DNA from: G001797105 sp964528155
GTDB lineage: Bacteria > Chloroflexota > Anaerolineae > Anaerolineales > E44-bin32
DNA: 55,842 nucleotides
Reading direction: 5' to 3'
NCBI GenBank assembly: GCA_964528155.1
Contig: CAZGRL010000018.1
Span: forward strand, 1-55,842
The translations under genes were made by a program, and so were the position numbers. Below are positions 15,527 to 24,190 of this stretch, in pieces. The notes under the pieces are model-generated. The model was not told where the DNA came from. It saw only the letters and a program-made list of their open reading frames with translations, and did not search any database. Position 1 is the first letter of the stretch; every line of letters begins with the position of its first letter.

Positions 15527-15867
15527 GCCACGTCCTCAGCTCCGGATAAGGTCACTGGGGGTGAAGAAGACTCCGGTCGCGTGACAAATCGCCCCCGGCC
15601 GGAGGGATTGCGAGAATGCCTACCGATTATTTCATGATACACGGCCTGAGTCCACCCCTGTTCGGTGCCGCACATGCCATGCCCATCCGCCGAGCCGGTG
15701 ATCGCATCCGGGTCACCGCCGTGAGGTCGATCGCCGCATTGGGCTGAGCTCGGATCGGGCGCGGCCTCGGATCGATGATCAGGCTTTAGCTGCCGCCTCG
15801 GCCGACTTCGCCCCTCGCCGGGCTGCTGTCAGCCATTCCGGTGTCAACCGTCAGCCATTCCGACAGG
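15527..15867. other. Intergenic region between divergent DUF5752 and calcium ATPase genes
   Basis: About 340 bases without a gene. I see two imperfect copies of GTCAGCCATTCCG at 15829-15841 and 15850-15862, about 21 bases apart, just upstream of the ATPase promoter. They could be a paired operator. Nothing else could be named. Confidence 0.35.
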
Positions 15868-15923
15868 GCGCGCATGCTATAATGCGCGCGGCTCCCAGTG
15901 AGAGGAGCGCGATCACTGGGAGC
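15868..15923 (+). promoter_or_regulatory. Extended −10 promoter followed by a leader hairpin that covers the ribosome-binding site
   Basis: TGC-TATAAT (TATAAT at 15878-15883) is an extended −10 element inside a 22-base palindrome (GCGCGCAT at 15868-15875, ATGCGCGC at 15882-15889). The transcript should begin at about 15890. It would start with GCTCCCAGTG (15891-15900), which pairs perfectly over ten bases with CACTGGGAGC (15914-15923), leaving a 13-base loop. The ribosome-binding sequence GGGAG (15918-15922), 9 bases ahead of ATG 15932, lies in the 3' arm and would be hidden when the hairpin forms. Confidence 0.6.
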
Positions 15924-15931
15924 GAATCGCG

Positions 15932-18775
15932 ATGCAAATCCCCGACAACAAGCCCAATCTGAATCCGTCCCTCCAATCGGAAGTGAATGCCGTTTCGAGG
16001 TCCTGGCATGCCAGCGAACGCGACCAGGTGCTCGTTGATCTCGGCACTTCGCCCGAGGCAGGGCTGAGCGAGGCCGAAGCGCAGCGACGGCTGGGTGAAC
16101 GAGGCCCGAATGAGTTGATCGAAGCTCGGCGACCTTCGCCATGGAGGATGGTACTCGATCAATTCAACAACTTCATCGTCATCGTCTTGATCCTGGCGGC
16201 CCTCGTGTCGGGTGTCCTGGGGGACCTCATCGAGGCCGGGGCCATCCTGGCCATCGTCGTGCTCAACGCCGTGCTGGGTGTGATCCAGGAAAGGCGTGCC
16301 GAACAGGCCCTGGCCGCGCTGCGCAAGCTGGCTGCCCCGGAGGCGCACGTCATTCGGGATGGGCATCGCAAGACGATCCCGGCGGGCACGATCGTCCCGG
16401 GGGATATCGCCGTGCTCGAGGCGGGCAATTTCGTCCCCGCCGACTTGCGCTTGATCGAGACCGTCAACCTGAGGATCGAAGAAGCGGCTTTGACTGGTGA
16501 ATCCGAGCCGGTCGACAAAGACGCCTCCGTCGTGCTGCGACAGGATGTCCCTCTGGGCGACAGACTGAACACCGCCTTCATGGGAACGGTGGTCACCTAC
16601 GGACGCGGACGTGGCGTCGTCGTCAGCACGGGCATGTTGACCCAGATCGGGATGATCGCCCGGATGCTGCAGTCGGTCGAAGAGGAGCCGACGCCGCTCC
16701 AACGGCGCCTGGATCAGTTGGGCAAGACCCTGGGCTGGGCGGCGCTACTGGTTTGCGCGCTGGTGTTTGCGATCGGCTGGATCCGCGGCTACGAGCCGCT
16801 GGAGATGTTCCTGGTGGCGGTCAGTCTGGCCGTCGCCGCCGTTCCGGAGGGTCTGCCGGCTGTGGTGACGATCACACTTGCCCTCGGGATGCGGGAGATG
16901 ATCACGCGCCACGCGTTGATCCGTCGCTTATCTAGCGTGGAAACGCTCGGTTCGACGACGGTGATCTGTTCCGACAAGACCGGGACGCTCACTCAAAACC
17001 AGATGACGGTCACCAAGCTCTGGGTGGACGGGTTGACCTTTGATCTCACCGGGCGCGGGCTCGAACCACGCGGGGAGTTCCTGCGCGACGGAAGGCCGGT
17101 CGACCTCGCCGATTACCCGGCGGCGACGACTGCGCTCTGGGTCGCAGCCCTGGCCAACGACGCTGAGCTTGAACCGGTCGCGCAAGACGAAACCGGGGTA
17201 ACCTATCGGGCCATCGGAGATCCGACGGAAGCGGCGCTTATCGTTGCGGCGGCCAAGGTCGGGGCCAGGCGCGAGAGCCTTGATCGTGCCTATCCGCGCA
17301 TCGATGAAATCCCCTTTGATTCAACTCGCAAGCGGATGACTACCGTACACAAGGTCAAGGACCCTCTGCCGGACGATATCAGTCCGTTCTATGATGCGAC
17401 TGTTCGCGAATGGGAAGTGGCGACCACCAAGGGCGCGCCTGATGTGATCCTCCCCCTGTGTACCAAGTACCAGCGCACAGACGACATCACCGTGCCGATG
17501 ACAGATGCGATGCGAGAGAAGATCCTGGCGGCCAATGAAGCCATGGCCAGGGAGGCATTGCGTGTTCTGACGGTGGCCTACCGGGTCGAGGAAGATGTCC
17601 CGGATGAGGCCTCGCCGGAGGTGATCGAGCGCGACCTGACCTTCGTCGGCCTGGTGGGCATGATCGATCCGGCGCGGCCGGAAGCGAGCCCGGCGATCAC
17701 CAAGGCCCGCCGCGCCGGCATTCGCACGGTGATGATCACCGGTGACTACCCCGACACGGCTCAGGCGATCGCCGATGAAATAGGCCTTCTGGAGCACGGG
17801 CACAGCGTGCTCACTGGTCGCGAACTTGAAATGATGGACGCGGAAGAACTCGAGGCGATGGTGATGCGGACGGATGTTTACGCGCGCGTGTCGCCCGAGC
17901 ATAAGATGCGAATTGTCGACGCGTTGAAGGCGCATGACCAGATCGTGGCCATGACAGGCGACGGGGTCAATGATGCGCCGGCGCTCAAGCGGGCCGACAT
18001 CGGCGTCGGCATGGGGATCACCGGAACCGATGTCGTCAAGGAAACCGCCGACATGGTCTTGACGGACGACAACTACGCCAGCATCGTGGCCGCCGTTGAA
18101 CAAGGCCGTGTGATCTATGCCAACATTCGAAAGTTTGTCTACTATCTTCTATCGTGCAACGTCGCCGAGATCGCCGTGATCTTCATCGCCATACTGGCAG
18201 GATTGCCGTCTCCGCTCACCCCGATCCAACTCTTGTGGCTCAATCTGATCACCGACGGCGCCCCGGCTCTGGCCTTGGGCCTCGAGAAAGGTGATCCGGA
18301 TACGATGGACCGGCCTCCGCGACCGGCGAAAGAGCCGATCGTCAATCAGACCATGCAAATCGGCATCGCTGCCCAGACCATCGCCATCGCCGGTGCCACA
18401 CTGACCGCCTACCTGCTGGGCTTGAGGGCGGCACCCGACACTCCCCAGGTTGGTGAGACGATGGCCTTCGTCACGTTGTCATTCTCCGAATTGCTTCGTG
18501 CGTTTACAGCCCGGTCCGAACGCTTCCCCCTCTTCCGGCTGGGTGTGTTCAGCAATCGCGCCATGCTCTACGCCGTGGCCTCTTCCTTGGTGCTGCTTCT
18601 CCTGGTTCTCTACACCCCATTTCTGCAACCGATCTTCGATACCTACCCCCTGCCCGCGACGGCATGGGAGACAGTGTTGCCGTTACTGATCTTGCCCGCT
18701 CTGGTCGCAGAGCTGACCAAGTGGGTCATAGGCGCGGTCGAGCGAAAGTCTCGAACTCAGGAAGTGCCTGTTTGA
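15932..18775 (+). CDS. P2A-type (calcium-transporting) P-type ATPase
   Basis: A 947-residue pump with all P-type ATPase motifs: TGESEP (actuator), SDKTGTLTQNQMT (phosphorylated Asp), KGAPD, DPARPEA, and MTGDGVNDAPALKRADIGV. PEGLPAVVTITLALGMREM in helix 4, CNVAEI in helix 5 and LWLNLITDGAPALALGLEKG in helix 6 are the P2A set that forms calcium sites in SERCA/PMR1-type pumps. It has the N-terminal cation-ATPase domain (LSEAEAQRRLGERGPNEL) and six C-terminal helices. It most likely exports Ca2+, with Mn2+ also possible. Expression may be gated by the leader hairpin at 15891-15923. Confidence 0.9.
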   Translation: MQIPDNKPNLNPSLQSEVNAVSRSWHASERDQVLVDLGTSPEAGLSEAEAQRRLGERGPNELIEARRPSPWRMVLDQFNNFIVIVLILAALVSGVLGDLIEAGAILAIVVLNAVLGVIQERRAEQALAALRKLAAPEAHVIRDGHRKTIPAGTIVPGDIAVLEAGNFVPADLRLIETVNLRIEEAALTGESEPVDKDASVVLRQDVPLGDRLNTAFMGTVVTYGRGRGVVVSTGMLTQIGMIARMLQSVEEEPTPLQRRLDQLGKTLGWAALLVCALVFAIGWIRGYEPLEMFLVAVSLAVAAVPEGLPAVVTITLALGMREMITRHALIRRLSSVETLGSTTVICSDKTGTLTQNQMTVTKLWVDGLTFDLTGRGLEPRGEFLRDGRPVDLADYPAATTALWVAALANDAELEPVAQDETGVTYRAIGDPTEAALIVAAAKVGARRESLDRAYPRIDEIPFDSTRKRMTTVHKVKDPLPDDISPFYDATVREWEVATTKGAPDVILPLCTKYQRTDDITVPMTDAMREKILAANEAMAREALRVLTVAYRVEEDVPDEASPEVIERDLTFVGLVGMIDPARPEASPAITKARRAGIRTVMITGDYPDTAQAIADEIGLLEHGHSVLTGRELEMMDAEELEAMVMRTDVYARVSPEHKMRIVDALKAHDQIVAMTGDGVNDAPALKRADIGVGMGITGTDVVKETADMVLTDDNYASIVAAVEQGRVIYANIRKFVYYLLSCNVAEIAVIFIAILAGLPSPLTPIQLLWLNLITDGAPALALGLEKGDPDTMDRPPRPAKEPIVNQTMQIGIAAQTIAIAGATLTAYLLGLRAAPDTPQVGETMAFVTLSFSELLRAFTARSERFPLFRLGVFSNRAMLYAVASSLVLLLLVLYTPFLQPIFDTYPLPATAWETVLPLLILPALVAELTKWVIGAVERKSRTQEVPV

Positions 18776-18859
18776 TTGGCATCCCACTAGAGCCGATGTT
18801 GTCCGCAGCCCCGTACGACCCCGAAGGGCCAATCCAGCTTTGCGCGCCGGGGGACTCCG

Positions 18860-20539
18860 ATGGTTGAGACAGTCCCATCCGAAATAGGCAAGCGACCTCA
18901 ACAATCGGGGCGCTTCCGCCGGCGTTACTCGCGAGTGATGCGGTTCTTCGCGGTCGTCGTCGCGCAACTGGTCTTCTGGGAGATCTTGTTGAGACGCATC
19001 GGGCTGCGTCGCCTCACCCGCAGCACCGCGGAAAGGCGCTATCGCGGCCTGGCCAGACGTTATCGGAGCCTGGCCACAGATCTGGGCGGAGTCTGGATCA
19101 AGGTGGGGCAGTTTCTGTCGGCGAGGGTCGACATCTTGCCGCAGTCGATCACAGACGAGCTCTCCGAACTCCAGGACGAGGTGCCCCCCGAGCCGTTCGA
19201 GTTCGTCAAACCGACGATCGAAGGCGAACTGGGCGGTCGGCTGGATGATCTCTTCGAATGGATGGATTCCGAGCCTCTGGCTGCGGCTTCCTTGGGCCAG
19301 GTGCATCGGGCCCGACTGAGATCAGGAGAAGCGGTCGTCGTCAAGGTGCAGCGCGCCGACATTCACTCCCTGGTCGAAGTCGATCTGTCGGCGTTGAAAA
19401 GAGTCATTGGATGGCTCAAGCGCTACCGGCCGGTCCGCCGACGGGCAGATTTGGATGCCCTGTATCAGGAGTTCAGCCGGACGCTGTGGGAAGAGCTCGA
19501 CTACGTTGCAGAAGCGGCGAACGCACGTCGATTCGGCGAGATGTTTGCTGAGGACCCCGGTGTTCGCATCCCCTGGGTCGACAGCCCGCATTCGACCGCC
19601 AGGGTGCTTACTCTCGAAGATGTCTATTTCATCAAGATCACCGACTATGACGCCATTGAAGGGGCAGGCATCGATCGAGTGAAGGTCGCCGACAGGCTGT
19701 TTCGAACTTATCTCAGGCAGATCTTCATTGAAGGTTTCTTCCATGCCGATCCGCATCCAGGCAATCTGTTTGTGGAAGCATTGGGTGAGGATGAATGGCG
19801 TCTCGTCTTCGTCGATTTTGGGATGGTCGGGAGGCTGGGGCCTGAGGTTATGGAGGGTTTGAAGGAGATGGCGATCGGGGTTGGAGCGCGCGATCCCGAC
19901 CGCCTGGTTCGCGCCTACCAGACCCTGGGGGTTCTCCTTCCTGAGGCGGACCTTGAACGAATCCGGCAGGCTGAAGCGGCTCTATTCGACCAGTTGTGGG
20001 GCAAGAGCATGAGCGAGCTTGCGCGGATCCATCCGCGGGAGATGTCCCAATTCACGCGCCAGTTCCGCGATCTCATGGTCGAAATGCCGTTCCAGGTGCC
20101 GACCGATCTGATATTCCTGGGTCGATGCGTGGCGATCCTGTCGGGAATGTGCACGGGTTTGAACCCGGAGTTCAATCTGTTCCAGGGATTGGCCCCGTTT
20201 GCCCAGCGGCTTGTCGCGGATCAGCGCGGAAGCTGGCTCGAAGTGCTGTTGGACCGACTGGCCCAGGAAGGCGTGGCCCTGGCCTCGATCCCATCCCGAC
20301 TGGGAACTGCTCTAAGTCGCCTCGAACGCGGTCAATTGGTAGTGATGGCCAGCGCCGCGCCGGACCTCGAGCGCAGCCTGGGGCGATTGACGCGGGCGAT
20401 CGATCGTCTGGTTGCAGCCGTGGTGTTCGCGGCGCTCCTGCTGGGTGGGGCGCTGCTGTATATCAGTGGAGAACAATTGATCGGGGGGATCGGGTTCGGG
20501 CTTGCGGTTCTGGCCTTCGTATGGGCGATGCGCAGCTAG
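18860..20539 (+). CDS. ABC1/AarF/UbiB-family atypical kinase
   Basis: A 559-residue protein with UbiB-family motifs: IKVGQFLSARVDILP (KxGQ), EPLAAASLGQVHRARL (alanine-rich nucleotide loop), VVKVQR (lysine), EELDYVAEAANARRF, FHADPHPGNLFVE (catalytic loop) and VFVDFGMVGRLGP (DFG). Two hydrophobic segments at the C-terminus would anchor it in the membrane. Relatives support quinone synthesis or lipid handling, by ATPase rather than ordinary kinase activity. It follows the calcium ATPase by 84 bases in the same direction; no functional tie is known. Confidence 0.88.
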   Translation: MVETVPSEIGKRPQQSGRFRRRYSRVMRFFAVVVAQLVFWEILLRRIGLRRLTRSTAERRYRGLARRYRSLATDLGGVWIKVGQFLSARVDILPQSITDELSELQDEVPPEPFEFVKPTIEGELGGRLDDLFEWMDSEPLAAASLGQVHRARLRSGEAVVVKVQRADIHSLVEVDLSALKRVIGWLKRYRPVRRRADLDALYQEFSRTLWEELDYVAEAANARRFGEMFAEDPGVRIPWVDSPHSTARVLTLEDVYFIKITDYDAIEGAGIDRVKVADRLFRTYLRQIFIEGFFHADPHPGNLFVEALGEDEWRLVFVDFGMVGRLGPEVMEGLKEMAIGVGARDPDRLVRAYQTLGVLLPEADLERIRQAEAALFDQLWGKSMSELARIHPREMSQFTRQFRDLMVEMPFQVPTDLIFLGRCVAILSGMCTGLNPEFNLFQGLAPFAQRLVADQRGSWLEVLLDRLAQEGVALASIPSRLGTALSRLERGQLVVMASAAPDLERSLGRLTRAIDRLVAAVVFAALLLGGALLYISGEQLIGGIGFGLAVLAFVWAMRS

Positions 20540-20574
20540 AGTGTGCTATCCCTCCGCGCGGGAACGATGAGCGA

Positions 20575-21423
20575 TCAGCCCTTTTCCTTTTCGAGTGCCG
20601 GATCCGCGACGAGCGGGCCGTAGAGGTCGGGTCGGCGATCCTCGAACAGGTCCAATTCATACTCACCCGGGACAAACACGCGGCGCTTGGTGTCGCTATG
20701 GGAGAGGTCCATCTCGGCGCACAGAATCTCGTCATCCGTTGCACCTGCCTCACCCAGAACCTCTCCATTGGGTCCCGAGATGATACTTCGACCCAAATAC
20801 CGCGTCCCTCTCTCCTCACCACAACGGTTCGCCGCCACCAGAAACAGACTGTTCTCGGCCGATCGGCTCTGGGCCATGAACTCAGGGTACAGCGTCGCCG
20901 ATGCCGGCCAGGCCGTCGGCAGCAGGATCGCCTGAGCACCATTGAGGGCCAGGGCGCGGATCGGTTCGGGGAAGCGCAGGTCGTAGCAGACAAGAAGTCC
21001 CAATCTGCCGACGGGTGAGGCGAAGGGCCCGGGGATGGACCCGCCGGCCGCAAGAAAGCGATCGACCCCAAGAAACGGAAGATGCGTCTTGCGATACCGG
21101 CCGAGCAGTCCTTCTGGGCCGACAAGCATGGCTGTGTTGAACACACGACCTTCCTCGTCCGCCTCTAGCGTGCCGACGACGGCCAAGATGTCATCGGTTT
21201 CGCATGCGGCGGCCAGTCGGGTCAGTCGCGGCCCGGGGATCGATTCGGCGACGTCGAGGGCCTCCTCGGCTGTCAGCGAATACCCCGTCAGCGCACATTC
21301 GGGAAAGACGGCAACCTTCGCACCCATGAGAGCGGCATCATGCAGGCGGCTGATCACGGAAGCCAGATTGGCCTCCGGGTTCATCAGTTCGGTCTGCATC
21401 TGAACGGCTGCGATCTTCACCAT
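20575..21423 (-). CDS. Carbon–nitrogen hydrolase (nitrilase superfamily amidase)
   Basis: A 282-residue enzyme with the Glu-Lys-Cys triad of the family: FPECALTGY (Glu), RKTHLPFLGVDRF (Lys) and LLVCYDLRFPEPIRALAL (Cys). Later DEILCAEMDLS is the usual C-terminal strand. Members hydrolyse amides, carbamoyl amines or nitriles; the specific substrate is not readable. ATG at 21423 has GAGG upstream. A TATACT element within the palindrome AAGTATACTT (21469-21478) could be its −10 region. Confidence 0.85.
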   Translation of the reverse strand: MVKIAAVQMQTELMNPEANLASVISRLHDAALMGAKVAVFPECALTGYSLTAEEALDVAESIPGPRLTRLAAACETDDILAVVGTLEADEEGRVFNTAMLVGPEGLLGRYRKTHLPFLGVDRFLAAGGSIPGPFASPVGRLGLLVCYDLRFPEPIRALALNGAQAILLPTAWPASATLYPEFMAQSRSAENSLFLVAANRCGEERGTRYLGRSIISGPNGEVLGEAGATDDEILCAEMDLSHSDTKRRVFVPGEYELDLFEDRRPDLYGPLVADPALEKEKG

Positions 21424-21595
21424 TGAGGCCTCCGCGCTGGCATGTCCGGCACTGAGATACGGGGTTCCAAGTATACTTCGGCCTGAAGGGCAGCCCTCCG
21501 GGCGGGCGATCTCTGCCCTGGGGAAGGCCCCCGATCGCGGTATCCGTCACATTGACTGGGGGACATCAGTGTGGATCACGCGTCTGCATGAAAAG

Positions 21596-21620
21596 AGCCC
21601 CGCGCCAAAGACGCGGGGCT
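21596..21620 (-). terminator. Rho-independent terminator of the small gene at 21675
   Basis: AGCCCCGCG (21596-21604) pairs with CGCGGGGCT (21612-21620) over nine bases with a 7-base loop. On the minus strand the stem is followed by CTTTTC. It lies 55 bases after the stop of the small minus-strand gene. Confidence 0.7.
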
Positions 21621-21674
21621 TCCTATTCTGGATACGCTTGACAGAAAGACCCCCGAGCTACCTCAGTTGCCCGG

Positions 21675-21893
21675 TTATTCGGCTATCCGCTCCAACGCGT
21701 GATCGATCAGGCTGCGAGCTGCGAGGAGCGCCTCGCGTCGGGCCACCTTACGCTTCTCGATATAGCCGGCGGGGAACAAGGCCTCAACGCTCTCTCGAAA
21801 AGCCCGTCGCGCCGCCTGCAGATGCTCGCGAGTATCCTCTGGGAGCCTTCGTCCGGGCCCCTTCGTCGATCGTCCTTCCTTGCTTTCCGGCAT
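21675..21893 (-). CDS. Small conserved basic protein of unknown function
   Basis: A 72-residue protein: a lysine/arginine/glycine-rich head (KEGRSTKGPGRR), then an amphipathic helical region with LQAARRAFRESVEALFPAGY and a closing LLAARSLIDHALERI. I recall similar small proteins in other Chloroflexota but know no function. ATG at 21893 is preceded by GGAGGG at good spacing; the frame runs 23 codons further upstream without support. It has its own terminator at 21596-21620. Confidence 0.65.
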   Translation of the reverse strand: MPESKEGRSTKGPGRRLPEDTREHLQAARRAFRESVEALFPAGYIEKRKVARREALLAARSLIDHALERIAE

Positions 21894-22036
21894 GGCGCCC
21901 TCCTTCTGGCCCTTCTTCCCCTTCCGCCTTCGATTATACCTCTGGGGCGTCTGGAGATGCATGAGAGCTGGCCCTGCGCCGCGCTGGTCGCTTTGTGCGG
22001 CGTATTATCCTGCCTGGAAGCGCCACGGCCCGGGCC

Positions 22037-23185
22037 TCAAACCCGCTCGATGATCGTCGCAGTCGCCATCCCGTGGCCGATGCACATCACTTGGAGGCCC
22101 ACTCGAGCTCCGTCACGGTGGATCTCATCCACGAGCTTGGTCATCAGAACCGCCCCTGTGGCGCCAAGAGGATGGCCGTGGGCGATGGCCCCTCCGTCCG
22201 GGTTGACGTGTTTGAGATCCGCGTCGAGCTCTCGCTGCCAGGCGAGGACCACTGAGGCAAACGCCTCGTTGATCTCGATGACGTCGATGTCCTGGAGGCG
22301 CAAGCCGGCCCGCTTGAGCACTTTCTTGGTCGCCGGGATCGGGGCGTCGAGCATCAATACCGGATCGGATCCGACGACCACGCGAGCGACGATGCGCGCC
22401 AGTGGGTTGATCGCATGTGTTCGGACGAAATCCTCGGAGGCCACGACCAGCGCAGCGGCTGCGTCACTGATCTGGCTGCTATTTCCCGCCGTGATCACCC
22501 CGCCCTCCTTGAAGGCGGGCGGAAGCTCAGCCATCTTCTCCCTATCCGGCGTCGGGCGAACACCCTGGTCCGAGTCAACCATCCGAGAACCTCCATCGGC
22601 CGTGGGCACACAAACCGGCGCGATCTGACGCGACAGGCGGCCCTGCCGGGCTGCTTCAGCTGCTCGAAGGTGACTGTGGTAGGCAAAGTCATCGAGGGCT
22701 TCTCGCCCCAGTTCCCACCTGGCGGCCATCATCTCGGCGCTGATGCCCTGATGGACAAGCTGGTAGGGGAAATCCTCCGGCCAATGCTCCGGGTAGTCGG
22801 CGCCGAGGGGTTGGTGGGACATCATCTCGATGCCTCCAGCGAGGACCAGATCCATGTCACCCGCCAGGATTGCTTGAGCGGCGAAATGGACGGACTGCTG
22901 GCCCGAGCCACACATCCGATTGAGCTGTACTGCGGGCACGGTCGCTGGAAAACCGGCTGTCAAAGATGCCAGGCGAGCGATATTGGCGCCTTGATCGCCG
23001 ACCGGCGTTACGCATCCGAGAATGACATCGTCGATCAGGCCGGGATCGACTCCGGCGCGATCCACGGCTACCTGGAGGATATGAGCCGCGAGATCCACCG
23101 GAGCCACAGGGAACAATGCACCGCGATTCGGTTTTCCGATCCCGATGGGCGTGCGAGCGGCAGCGATGAGGTAAACTTCGGGCAT
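22037..23185 (-). CDS. Thiolase-family acetyl-CoA C-acyltransferase
   Basis: A 382-residue thiolase. NRMCGSGQQSVHFA holds the nucleophilic cysteine, NEAFASVVLAW the asparagine region, GGAIAHGHPLGATGAVL the catalytic histidine, and MCIGHGMATATIIERV the second cysteine. The last motif is usually C-x-GGG; here it is CIGHG, and the ATIIERV ending is like the thiolases of steroid or branched side-chain degradation. It cleaves or forms beta-ketoacyl-CoA. A strong AGGAGG precedes ATG at 23185. No other beta-oxidation gene is adjacent. Confidence 0.88.
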   Translation of the reverse strand: MPEVYLIAAARTPIGIGKPNRGALFPVAPVDLAAHILQVAVDRAGVDPGLIDDVILGCVTPVGDQGANIARLASLTAGFPATVPAVQLNRMCGSGQQSVHFAAQAILAGDMDLVLAGGIEMMSHQPLGADYPEHWPEDFPYQLVHQGISAEMMAARWELGREALDDFAYHSHLRAAEAARQGRLSRQIAPVCVPTADGGSRMVDSDQGVRPTPDREKMAELPPAFKEGGVITAGNSSQISDAAAALVVASEDFVRTHAINPLARIVARVVVGSDPVLMLDAPIPATKKVLKRAGLRLQDIDVIEINEAFASVVLAWQRELDADLKHVNPDGGAIAHGHPLGATGAVLMTKLVDEIHRDGARVGLQVMCIGHGMATATIIERV

Positions 23186-23406
23186 CAGTGGACCTCCTTG
23201 CCGTCATCCGGTGGGCTGGGTGCGATGAGGGCGATGGCGTACAGATCGAGCATATGACGGAGGGTGCGGGCCGTCAACAAGGATCGACCTGCGCACGGGT
23301 GAGTCGTCGTCCAATGCTCGCCCGAAGGTCAACCGGGCTGTCGGCGTGGCCGTGGCAGCCGTGACATGACGACGCCCCGACGCTCAGCAGGTAGGCGCTG
23401 ACTCCG

Positions 23407-24150
23407 ATGTCCAGGCATGAATTGTTCTCTGCGAAGAGGTTCGGGCCGAGGCCAGGCAGGACCTTTCTCGTCGCCCTGGCGGTGTGCTTTCTCCTGTGGG
23501 GAGGCGCTGCTTGTGCCGGGTCGCAACAGGGTCAAGCTGCGCCGCCTATCGTGACATCCGATGACCTGGTGCAAGCCCTGAGGCAAGCGGGCGCAGAAGT
23601 GCAGTTCGATTCCACCGCCGAAGGCCCCGTTCTCAAAGTGCCCGCCCGATCAATCGCCGTCGATGGTGCGAGTGTGCTGGCGTATGAGTACGCGACCGAA
23701 GGCGATCGCCAGGCCGTCTCGGATTCAATTTCAACGGATATAGCGACCATTGGCGGAAAGGCTGTGACCTGGCCTGCTCCCCCGAAGGTCTGGGCCACAG
23801 GAAGGTTGATCGTTGCCTACACCGGGAGAGATGGCGGCACGATCCTTCTGCTCAATAGCCTGCTGGGCGATCCGCTTCGTTCTGGAGAACCCGGAGTCGA
23901 TGAGCCGTATCCTCCGGCGGTCGCGGCGGCGATCCAGGCATTGGCGTCGAAGCTCGCAGTTGATCCTGCTTCGATCGAAGTGGCAGGCTTTGATACGCTG
24001 GACTGGCCGGATGCCTGCCTGGGCATTCCGCGGCCGGGGGAGCTTTGCGCAGAATCCGTCACGCCAGGATGGCGAGTCGGCTTGCTCGTCGATGGGACAG
24101 AATACGAGGCGCACACTGATATGCTCGGGAGTCAGGTTCGTCTCAAGTGA
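23407..24150 (+). CDS. Secreted or lipid-anchored protein of unknown function
   Basis: A 247-residue protein with a basic head, a hydrophobic segment (residues about 18-35) and GGAACAG, a weak lipobox. The mature part has two regions: an N-terminal mixed segment with DDLVQALRQAGAEVQF, and a C-terminal segment with FDTLDWPDACLGIPRPGELC and VTPGWRVGLLVDGTEYEAHT. The second holds a cysteine pair that could form a disulphide. I recall the C-terminal pattern in other Chloroflexota proteins but cannot name a function. The 220 bases before it, after the thiolase start, hold no recognisable gene. Confidence 0.6.
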   Translation: MSRHELFSAKRFGPRPGRTFLVALAVCFLLWGGAACAGSQQGQAAPPIVTSDDLVQALRQAGAEVQFDSTAEGPVLKVPARSIAVDGASVLAYEYATEGDRQAVSDSISTDIATIGGKAVTWPAPPKVWATGRLIVAYTGRDGGTILLLNSLLGDPLRSGEPGVDEPYPPAVAAAIQALASKLAVDPASIEVAGFDTLDWPDACLGIPRPGELCAESVTPGWRVGLLVDGTEYEAHTDMLGSQVRLK

Positions 24151-24190
24151 GGTCCGGGATCCACTCATACATGTTGCCTGACGCGCCTCG

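Noticed and set aside
16500..20540. A new defence or toxin system among the P-type ATPase and ABC1 kinase genes
   Set aside because: Both are complete members of known housekeeping families with normal motifs and lengths.
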